A stretch of 64,000 nt of DNA from Pristionchus mayeri. Taxonomy: Eukaryota > Nematoda > Chromadorea > Rhabditida > Neodiplogasteridae. Each line of letters begins with the position of its first letter. The first letter of the stretch is position 1. Where the stretch lies: the NCBI GenBank assembly GCA_036245805.1, contig BTRK01000004.1, positions 6,944,001 to 7,008,000 of the forward strand, read 5' to 3'. Of the stretch, positions 34,378-46,300 are shown piece by piece. The notes beneath the pieces were generated by a model, which saw nothing but the letters and a program-made list of their open reading frames with translations, was not told where the DNA came from and did not search any database. The position numbers were made by a program, and so were the translations under genes.

Positions 34378-37300
34378 TCAGTGAATTACTAGCTCGTCCT
34401 CCTCTGGTACTCCGTATCTTGCTTTGTGCTCGTCGAACAACTGAGTCAGCCTACTGATGTAGAGAGCGTGCAGGGCGTCGATCTGAAAATACATTTATTG
34501 ATTGATTTATTGATTTTATTGTTTATTCAAAATATGATTTTCGCTCCTGTAAATTGTTTCCTTCATGTATCGCGAAAACTGAGTAAAGTACCTGCTCTTG
34601 GTTCGGGTTTTCGGTCTTCTCCACTGGAATGGGCGCGCCAAGGACAGTGTCCAGCTTCTTCCTAGCAATGCCAGTATATGCCTACATGGTGTGATTCAAA
34701 GGAGCGTCTACCTGAACGGCAAGAGTCCAAAATTGTAGGTGAAGACGCTTCGACCGTACGCGATCACCGGAGACACCCCGCATAGCTGTTTCACCCATTC
34801 CTGCATGTTGCGCACGGTCGAGCCCTGATCGTGAGAGTTACGGTAGGTCAACATTTCACCGCTGAATGATGCAGGAAGAACTAATGTCCGGCAGTATACG
34901 CGACGGATGGGGGCACTTCTCATTTACAAATATGTCCAATCGGATTAAGTTTGCCTACCGAACCTGCTCATTCGCTGCTTGGCAGTAGAGATCGTTCTCG
35001 CCGAAGCCAAAAGAGGGCACGAGATGAGCGCCCGTCTCTAGCGCCAGCTTGATAAATCCCTGAGATGGACAGGATACAGTAGATCACTCCGTATACCAAT
35101 TATATTACTTATGGTGTAGGTATACTGGGAAAGCTATTGTACTCATTCAATTGCTTGAGATATTTTTCAATCGGATTTCACTGAAACTTGAACGAAAGTG
35201 ATCGTCTCATCATATGCTATTCTCTCTCACCACTCGACTGGTTTATGCGGAGTGAGGAGACGCCTAGCTAAAATGAAGAACTCTATTTGCTACCGTACCT
35301 TTCTGTGCTTGAGTGTGAGCACATATCTTCCAGGATGAGCATCGAGTGCCTCCTCCGCTCCGCCCACCACCAACACTGCAGCCTGACCCTTGCGTTCGTT
35401 GCCCAGCACGTATCTTGAATAGATGTTCGTTCAAATCGTGGATGCGTTGCGGTCACGCGAGGCGGCTTGGTGCTCACCGTAGCGATTCCTTGGAGCAGTT
35501 GATCACACCGTGCAGCAGGAACCACTCACGACGGAGCGGCACGTAGAAGTTGCCCACCTATTCATTCTGTTTTATGTAATATACTAATATTATTATGATC
35601 ATATAATAATATTGTTATACTATTATAAAAAAAACCTTTTTTTGTTCAGAAAGAAACGTCAAAAAACTTGTGTTTATCATAAATGATTTATATTCCTACT
35701 ATCCTAGCAATAAAATTGAATTGAGATCATAGGTGTCCACGCATGCGGCGACCCCCATGCCCCCCTATTCATGGTTGCGCATACCCTGTGACAGGGCATT
35801 CGTGCTATTGCACTGCTGGCTCACTGTCTCATGTACGCATATGGGTGAAATTAACGTATTTTCTGTATGTTTGCAATGGTGCTCATAACATTCAAGCGTT
35901 AGCTGCAGCTTTTTGCAACTTTTCGCGCCATATCCAGGAAATAGAGCTTTAGAGTTGGTCATATCCGGAAAATTTGTAGAATTACACAAATAGTACTGTA
36001 GGATTACAGCGCAAAATTAAAATATTGCTTATTTTTGTAGGGATTACTGTAGGATTACTCAAATTTAAATTCAAACATTGAAAGATTACACGCGAAATTA
36101 AAATTAAAATAATGCGAAATTAAAATTAAAATATTTAAAAATGATTGTATGAAAAATGCGAAATTAAAATTCAAATAATGAAGGATTACTGTATTCGGGT
36201 TACGGTAGTCAGGTTACGGTAGCCGGGTTACGGTAGCCGGGTTTTAGTATCAGGGTTACGGTAGGCGGGTTACGGTAGTCGGCAAGATCAAAGGGCGAGG
36301 GAGAGGGGCGAGGGAGGGGAGGAGGGGGTAATTAGCCCGAGGGCGGCTCAAGGACATCCGCTCCCCCTAGGGTTGGAATCTTAAGACCCTATATTCTACT
36401 GTTATCTACGTGAGAAAATACACCGGAAAAACTATTAAAACGAAGCTTTTCGGAAACAAATTTTTCACCCCCAAAAATGAGGGGTTACTGTAACAATTTC
36501 GAAATCGATCCCAGACCCTAGCCAATGGTGCCTGCATTCCTAACTTTGGTCCCATACTTCAAGAAAAAAGTTTGGAGGAAATCCATTTTTTGACCAACCG
36601 TGACCCCTGCCCAGGTGTTACGTTCTCTCGTGGACGGTCTCTTAAAAAGGATCAGTAATGCTTGGCCGTGATACCGTAACCTAGATAAAGTAACCCAAGT
36701 ACAGTACCATAACTGGCTATCGTGAACTGACTTAATTTTTTTCTGAAATTTAAATTAAGTCAAATTAAGTCAGTTCACGATAGCCAGTTATGGTACTGTA
36801 CTTGGGTTACTTTATCTAGGTTACGGTATCACGGCCAAGCATTACTGATCCTTTTTAAGAGACCGTCCACGAGAGAACGTAACACCTGGGCAGGGGTCAC
36901 GGTTGGTCAAAAAATGGATTTCCTCCAAACTTTTTTCTTGAAGTATGGGACCAAAGTTAGGAATGCAGGCACCATTGGCTAGGGTCTGGGATCGATTTCG
37001 AAATTGTTACAGTAACCCCTCATTTTTGGGGGTGAAAAATTTGTTTCCGAAAAGCTTCGTTTTAATAGTTTTTCCGGTGTATTTTCTCACGTAGATAACA
37101 GTAGAATATAGGGTCTTAAGATTCCAACCCTAGGGGGAGCGGATGTCCTTGAGCCGCCCTCGGGCTAATTACCCCCTCCTCCCCTCCCTCGCCCCTCTCC
37201 CTCGCCCTTTGATCTTGCCGACTACCGTAACCCGCCTACCGTAACCCTGATACTAAAACCCGGCTACCGTAACCCGGCTACCGTAACCTGACTACCGTAA

Positions 37301-40300
37301 CCCGAATACAGTAATCCTTCATTATTTGAATTTTAATTTCGCATTTTTCATACAATCATTTTTAAATATTTTAATTTTAATTTCGCATTATTTTAATTTT
37401 AATTTCGCGTGTAATCTTTCAATGTTTGAATTTAAATTTGAGTAATCCTACAGTAATCCCTACAAAAATAAGCAATATTTTAATTTCGCGTTTTTCCTAC
37501 AGTAATCATACAGTAATCCCTACAAAAATAAGCAATATTTTAATTTTGCGCTGTAATCCTACAGTACTATTTGTGTAATTCTACAAATTTTCCGGATATG
37601 ACCAACTCTAAAGCTCTATTTCCTGGATATGGCGCGAAAAGTTGCAAAAAGCTACAGCTAACGCTTGAATGTTATGAGCACCATTGCAAACATACAGAAA
37701 ATACGTAAATTTCACCCATATGCGTACATGAGACAGTGAGCCAGCAGTGCAATAGCACGAATGACAGGTCTCTCTCTCTCACCCACCCTTGAGGTCAACC
37801 TCTCCCTCCCATTCCCTCTCCCTCCACCTCCCCTCCCTCCGCCTCCCCTGCCTCTCCCTCCGCCTCCCTCCCTCTCCCTCCTCGCCGACTGCCAGCCGGA
37901 CCCCTCTAGCGCACTACCGTAATCCCACCTACAGTAATCCAAGTACCGTAATCGGGTCATGCTTTTCCCGCAAAGTCAGAGAAAAACCAGCCATAACATG
38001 CGGAAATACTCGAGACATAGTCAGTACACTCGCAATTCAATATCCCGACTAAGCATTTGAACCCACTGTACACAGGCTCCGCCCACTTTTGCTTTCGTCG
38101 CTGTCCAGAGTCACGCCTATATTTAATCACCAGTCATGCTAATCCTCGCACACTTGACACAAATCCGAGCAATAGCCACACGAGAGAGCGTAGACGGTCA
38201 GATAAACCCCACACACTGACACAATCGATGGTAAGATTGTACAATCGGTGGCAGCATTTTGACCCAGCGCTGCGGAAGTATCATCTTGACCTCCTAGCAA
38301 GACTACCCATACCAAACAATGGTGCAAAAGTAGCAAAATTGAGCCAATAGCCGCTTATTCATAGCACAATTTGGTTCAATGACACTACATTCATGGTAGA
38401 AATTAGTAAAACTACAGCTTATACACAACAAAATTGGTGTAATGTAAGCTTATTTAGACCATAATATGTGTGCTTTAAGCTTGTGCATTGCAAAATTAGT
38501 CCAATTTCATATTATTTACATCAAAATTTGTCCAAAAACACCATGTTCATGCCAAAATAGGTGTACATTAGGGCTATTAATATCAAAATAGGCGCGTTTA
38601 AGCTTGTTCAGACCAAAATTAGTGCAATTTCAGCTTAACTACAGCTAAATTTGTCCAATAACAGCAAATACATAGCAAAATAGGTCTTAAACACCATATT
38701 CACAGCAAATTTGGTTCAAAATCAGCGTATTCATAGCAAACTTGATGCCGAAACACCATATTCACATCAAATTTGGTTCATAATAAGCTTATTCATTGCA
38801 AATTTGGTGTCAAATACTATATTCAATGCAAATTTGACACCATGCAAGGTTGTTCAGCCCTCAAATTGGTCCCAAAAACACTATATTTATAGTAAAATTG
38901 GTCCAAAATAGCTTAAGCATACCAGAAATTGGCGTATTTTAAGCCTGTTCATAGTAAAATTGGTCCAAAATAGCTTATGCATACCAGAAAAAAAAACACC
39001 ATATTCATAATAAAATTGGCCAAAAACACCAAAAACACCATATTCATAATAAAATTGGTGTACTTTAAGCAATTCAGACCAAAATAGGTAAACTTTCAGC
39101 TGTTCATACCAAAATCTGTGCAATTACAGCTTATCTACAGCAACTTTGGTTCCATAAGATTTTCATAACAACAATTGCGTACTGTAAGCGTGTTTAGACC
39201 CAAATTGGACCAATAATACCATATTCACAACACAATTGGTCGAAAAACATCTTATCCAGGGCAAAATTGGTCCAGTAGTGTCTTATTCATAGCAAATTTG
39301 GTCCAAAACACCATATCCATAGCAAAATTGGTCCAGAAACATCATATTCATAGCTAATTTGATGGTGTGACACCTTGTCCGTACCACCAATAGATAAAAC
39401 AACAACTTATTTGCTACAAACACAGAAGTATTCCGGTTTTTAGACGTAGATAGACGGTTCTGACCGGTTTTTAGACGCATATAGATGGTCATTGCAGCAC
39501 GCAACCAGTGGACATATCACACTTTATGGTGAGTCTTGCTTATCCTCGAAACGCTGCAACGGTAGGTTCATGGAAACACACATCATATGCAGTTGATCAG
39601 CTACACACGTAGATAGTTGTGCCTAGTAGTTTCATGCATATATTCACTCTAGCAAGTGGTATAACACGTGCTCGTAGGATGTGTATTCATTGCAAAGACG
39701 GTTCAATGACCGGTTAATCCTAAGACAACACGTGAAGACGTTTGGTTCTACAGAAAACGTCGATGTATACCTATGCCAGACAGTCGAGTTGGTTCTGGAC
39801 GTGTTTCAGCGTGTAAACCCATTGAGGACAGCAGATATTAAATGCATTTATTAACACTATGTACAACACAAGCAGACGAATCCTTAACACAATGCACATA
39901 TTATGTGTCTGTGCAAGTGTACATGTTTACACTTATGTGCGTGTGCATGTGTACATGTGAATGTGTGTAAGTGTCTGCGCATATTTGCGCATGTGTGCGA
40001 GTGTGCGCGCATGTGCATGTGTGCGTGTAAGTTACGGACATGTGTGTTCATGTGTGCGTGTATGTTGCACATGTGTGTGCGTGTATGTTACACATGTGTG
40101 CGTGTATGTCGCACATATGTGCGCGTGCAAGTGTGCAAATGTACACGTGTGCATGTCAATTCCACGTTTGGACGCGCAATCTTCCACCACCATGTTGCGG
40201 ACGCTTTGTGCGTACTTCCGAAAATGCTCTAGGAAGTGCATCATGTGGAGTACGACGTTTACGAGTTGTTAGGTTACGAATAAAGGGTAATGGACGAGGA

Positions 40301-43300
40301 GGCCGACCGATTGGTGCGTCAGCAGCACGCTTTCTACTAGGACCAGGAGGTGGGTACCGTAGTGTAGGTGGATGTGGGAAATTAAAGAAACCATCATTTC
40401 CAGGTCGTTTAACACCTTTACCCGGTACTCGTTGTGGTGCTTTTCTTATACGAGATGCTCGCGGTGGTGCAACAAAGGCTACAGGCTGTGGTGCAGAAGT
40501 TTGCACTGCAAGTGTTTGAAATGGTTTTTGTTGTTGGGTAGGTACCTCTTGTTGTACTTGTGGCTGATGTCTTCGTCTCTTTTGAATCTTGCTATGTATT
40601 GGTACACGGGGGATACGATCGTGACCATGCTGTACCGCCGACCTGCGTGGTGAAGGAGACCTCTCTTCTTCTTCTTCTTCTTCATCCTCATCTTCTTCCT
40701 CATCTTCTTCTTCTTGCTCGTCGTATTCGTTCTCTTCTTCTTCATGATGTGTACGTGATTCTATACTCATTTTGAAATTGTGAATACGCTTGAGTAAATC
40801 CTCGTAAAGCATTCGCTTCTCATGACCGGGCATGTTAGGCAATTTCAGCATTTCCAGAACTTGATTTTCCATTTGCTCAAGTGTAGCTTCGTCCTTCTTG
40901 AGTGCAATTATAGGCATGAGCTTATATTTTGACGTGTTATTCATGATGACTACAGTTGTGATCGGTTCTGGGAGAACGCTTCAGGTAAGTCTGTGTATTT
41001 TGCGCATTCATTACGGCAAGTGTGTGTATTTTTCTGATTCATTACGGTTGGATATGCATGCATTAGGTTACTTTATGTGTGTGTTTCTTTATGGTATGTT
41101 TGCCGGTGAATTACTGTAAAACTGTGCGTATTACGCTACTTTTTGGGTGTTTTCCTGTTGATCATGGTGAGTATGTGTCTATTGATGATGTATTTCAGTA
41201 CCTTATGGGTGTTTTCTTGCTGAAGTACGGTAACTATTCATGTATTGGTGATGTATTGTGCTACTTTATGGGTACATTCCTGTACTTTATGGATGTTTTG
41301 TTGCTGAACTATAGTAAGTATGCATGTATTGGTGATGTATTGGGCTACTTTATGGATGTTTTTGTTGTTGAACTACGGTAACTATGTATGCATTGGTGAT
41401 GTATTGTGGTACTTTATGTGTGTATTGCTGATTCATTTCAGTACGTTATGGGTATTTGGTTTTGCATTACGGTACTCCATATGTGTTTTGCTTATGCTAT
41501 AGTATGTTTTGCTGACGTTCTATGCTGTATGAGCGTATTTCTGATATATTGCTGTACTGTATGGTTGTTTCGATGGTGTATTACCGTAAAATTGTGCGTA
41601 TTACACTACTCTTTGGGTGCTTCACAGTTGCATTACCGTAAAATTGTTTGTATTACTGGTGTATTACGCTACTTTTTGGGTGCTTTGCAGGTGGTTTACT
41701 GTAAATTATGCGTATGACTCGTGTGTGCACCATATGCGTGGGGTATAAATACATCACTCCCTGTGATTCCAGCTCATTATCTCTTGTGAGCTCGCTACAC
41801 ACCGTTAGTTTTCCTGAAGCGTTCTCCCAGAACCGATCACAACTGTAGTCATCATGAATAACACGTCAAAATATAAGCTCATGCCTATAATTGCACTCAA
41901 GAAGGACGAAGCTACACTTGAGCAAATGGAAAATCAAGTTCTGGAAATGCTGAAATTGCCTAACATGCCCGGTCATGAGAAGCGAATGCTTTACGAGTCA
42001 AAATATAAGCTCATGCCTATAATTGCACTCAAGAAGGACGAAGCTACACTTGAGCAAATGGAAAATCAAGTTCTGGAAATGCTGAAATTGCCTAACATGC
42101 CCGGTCATGAGAAGCGAATGCTTTGCGAGGATTTACTCAAGCGTATTCACAATTTCAAAATGAGTATAGAATCACGTACACATCATGAAGAAGAAGAGAA
42201 CGAATACGACGAGCAAGAAGAAGAAGATGAGGAAGAAGATGAGGATGAAGAAGAAGAAGAAGAAGAGAGGTCTCCTTCACCACGCAGGTCGGCGGTACAG
42301 CATGGTCACGATCGTATCCCCCGTGTACCAATACATAGCAAGATTCAAAAGAGACGAAGACATCAGCCACAAGTACAACAAGAGGTACCTACCCAACAAC
42401 AAAAACCATTTCAAACACTTGCAGTGCAAACTTCTGCACCACAGCCTGTAGCCTTTGTTGCACCACCGCGAGCATCTCGTATAAGAAAAGCACCACAACG
42501 AGTACCGGGTAAAGGTGTTAAACGACCTGGAAATGATGGTTTCTTTAATTTCCCACATCCACCTACACTACGGTACCCACCTCCTGGTCCTAGTAGAAAG
42601 CGTGCTGCTGACGCACCAATCGGTCGGCCTCCTCGTCCATTACCCTTTATTCGTAACCTAACAACTCGTAAACGTCGTACTCCACATGATGCACTTCCTA
42701 GAGCATTTTCGGAAGTACGCACAAAGCGTCCGCAACATGGTGGTGGAAGATTGCGCGTCCAAACGTGGAATTGACATGCACACGTGTACATTTGCACACT
42801 TGCACGCGCACATATGTGCGACATACACGCACACATGTGTAACATACACGCACACACATGTGCAACATACACGCACACATGAACACACATGTCCGTAACT
42901 TACACGCACACATGCACATGCGCGCACACTCGCACACATGCGCAAATATGCGCAGACACTTACACACATTCACATGTACACATGCACACGCACATAAGTG
43001 TAAACATGTACACTTGCACAGACACATAATATGTGCATTGTGTTAAGGATTCGTCTGCTTGTGTTGTACATAGTGTTAATAAATGCATTTAATATCTGCT
43101 GTCCTCAATGGGTTTACACGCTGAAACACGTCCAGAACCAACTCGACTGTCTGGCATAGGTATACATCGACGTTTTCTGTAGAACCAAACGTCTTCACGT
43201 GTTGTCTTAGGATTAACCGGTCATTGAACCGTCTTTGCAATGAATACACATCCTACGAGCACGTGTTATACCACTTGCTAGAGTGAATATATGCATGAAA

Positions 43301-46300
43301 CTACTAGGCACAACTATCTACGTGTGTAGCTGATCAACTGCATATGATGTGTGTTTCCATGAACCTACCGTTGCAGCGTTTCGAGGATAAGCAAGACTCA
43401 CCATAAAGTGTGATATGTCCACTGGTTGTGTGCTGCAATGACCATCTATATGCGTCTAAAAACCGGTCAGAACCGTCTATCTACGTCTAAAAACCGGAAT
43501 ACTTCTGTGTTTGTAGCAAATAAGTTGTTGTTTTATCTATTGGTGGTACGGACAAGGTGTCACACCATCAAATTAGCTATGAATATGATGTTTCTGGACC
43601 AATTTTGCTATGGATATGGTGTTTTGGACCAAATTTGCTATGAATAAGACACTACTGGACCAATTTTGCCCTGGATAAGATGTTTTTCGACCAATTGTGT
43701 TGTGAATATGGTATTATTGGTCCAATTTGGGTCTAAACACGCTTACAGTACGCAATTGTTGTTATGAAAATCTTATGGAACCAAAGTTGCTGTAGATAAG
43801 CTGTAATTGCACAGATTTTGGTATGAACAGCTGAAAGTGTACCTATTTTGGTCTGAATTGCTTAAAGTACACCAATTTTATTATGAATATGGTGTTTTTG
43901 GTGTTTTTGGCCAATTTTATTATGAATATGGTGTTTTTTTTTCTGGTATGCATAAGCTATTTTGGACCAATTTTACTATGAACAGGCTTAAAATACGCCA
44001 ATTTCTGGTATGCTTAAGCTATTTTGGACCAATTTTACTATAAATATAGTGTTTTTGGGACCAATTTGAGGGCTGAACAACCTTGCATGGTGTCAAATTT
44101 GCATTGAATATAGTATTTGACACCAAATTTGCAATGAATAGGCTTATTATGAACCAAATTTGATGTGAATATGGTGTTTCGGCACCAAGTTTGCTATGAA
44201 TACGCTGATTTTGAACCAAATTTGCTGTGAATATGGTGTAAGACCTATTTTGCTATGTATTTGCTGTTATTGGACAAATTTAGCTGTAGTTAAGCTGAAA
44301 TTGCACTAATTTTGGTCTGAACAAGCTTAAACGCGCCTATTTTGATATTAATAGCCCTAATGTACACCTATTTTGGCATGAACATGGTGTTTTTGGACAA
44401 ATTTTGATGTAAATAATATGAAATTGGACTAATTTTGCAATGCACAAGCTTAAAGCACACATATTATGGTCTAAATAAGCTTACATTACACCAATTTTGT
44501 TGTGTATAAGCTGTAGTTTTACTAATTTCTACCATGAATGTAGTGTCATTGAACCAAATTGTGCTATGAATAAGCGGCTATTGGCTCAATTTTGCTACTT
44601 TTGCTAGGGTGTGATTTCACCATTGTTTGGTATGGGTAGTCTTGCTAGGAGGTCAAGATGATACTTCCGCAGCGCTGGGTCAAAATGCTGCCACCGATTG
44701 TACAATCTTACCATCGATTGTGTCAGTGTGTGGGGTTTATCTGACCGTCTACGCTCTCTCGTGTGGCTATTGCTCGGATTTGTGTCAAGTGTGCGAGGAT
44801 TAGCATGACTGGTGATTAAATATAGGCGTGACTCTGGACAGCGACGAAAGCAAAAGTGGGCGGAGCCTGTGTACAGTGGGTTCAAATGCTTAGTCGGGAT
44901 ATTGAATTGCGAGTGTACTGACTATGTCTCGAGTATTTCCGCATGTTATGGCTGGTTTTTCTCTGACTTTGCGGGAAAAGCATGACCCGATTACGGTACT
45001 TGGATTACTGTAGGTGGGATTACGGTAGTGCGCTAGAGGGGTCCGGCTGGCAGTCGGCGAGGAGGGAGAGGGAGGCGGCGAGATAAAGGGCGGTAGGGAG
45101 AGGGAGGGAGGCGGAGGGAGAGGCAGGGGAGGCGGAGGGAGGGGAGGTGGAGGGAGAGGGAATGGGAGGGAGAGGTTGACCTCAAGGGTGGGTGAGAGAG
45201 AGAGACCTGTCATTCGTGCTATTGCACTGCTGGCTCACTGTCTCATGTACGCATATGGGTGAAATTTACGTATTTTCTGTATGTTTGCAATGGTGCTCAT
45301 AACATTCAAGCGTTAGCTGTAGCTTTTTGCAACTTTTCGCGCCATATCCAGGAAATAGAGCTTTAGAGTTGGTCATATCCGGAAAATTTGTAGAATTACA
45401 CAAATAGTACTGTAGGATTACAGCGCAAAATTAAAATATTGCTTATTTTTGTAGGGATTACTGTATGATTACTGTAGGAAAAACGCGAAATTAAAATATT
45501 GCTTATTTTTGTAGGGATTACTGTAGGATTACTCAAATTTAAATTCAAACATTGAAAGATTACACGCGAAATTAAAATTAAAATAATGCGAAATTAAAAT
45601 TAAAATATTTAAAAATGATTGTATGAAAAATGCGAAATTAAAATTCAAATAATGAAGGATTACTGTATTCGGGTTACGGTAGTCAGGTTACGGTAGCCGG
45701 GTTACGGTAGCCGGGTTTTAGTATCAGGGTTACGGTAGTCGGCAAGATCAAAGGGCGAGGGAGAGGGGCGAGGGAGGGGAGGAGGGGGTAATTAGCCCGA
45801 GGGCGGCTCAAGGACATCCGCTCCCCCTAGGGTTGGAATCTTAAGACCCTATATTCTACTGATAACGAATTTCCATGTGAAAATGGTTATAAATGAGATA
45901 CAAAAAAGTTGGAGCCAAAAAATCGATTTTCGCGATCCAAAATCCTACATAAATGAACATAACTTTGTTTAAAAAAATAATACGTTGGGTGATTAGCATT
46001 TTTCGAAAGTTTATCATATGATACATCTTTGAGAATTTTTGCAGAATTTTTAAAACGGACACTCATGTTCAAATTTCGGCCCGAAGTTGACACTATGCCA
46101 AAATTTCGTGAAAAAGATATTTTTGAATGTAGATACTGGTTCCAGCCTCCAATCATCTTCAAAATTCAAATAGAAGTCTTTTCAGATCATATAAACATGT
46201 TCATATGAAAAAATTGGAGAAATTTTGAAATTTCGATTTTTCGACCATTTTGAGCAAAAAAAAATCGAAATTTTAATTTTTTTCCATTTTGACAATTTTT

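Noticed and set aside
40479..42451. Lys-rich frames overlapping the acidic region of the palindrome gene
   Set aside because: They are alternative-frame readings of the GAAGAAGAA tract; the long frame with TATA box, start and poly(A) signal is preferred.
39884..43046. Long Cys/His/Val-rich open frames on both strands across the TG/CA tracts
   Set aside because: They are translations of alternating dinucleotide repeats (CVCV..., HTHTH...) and have no coding character.
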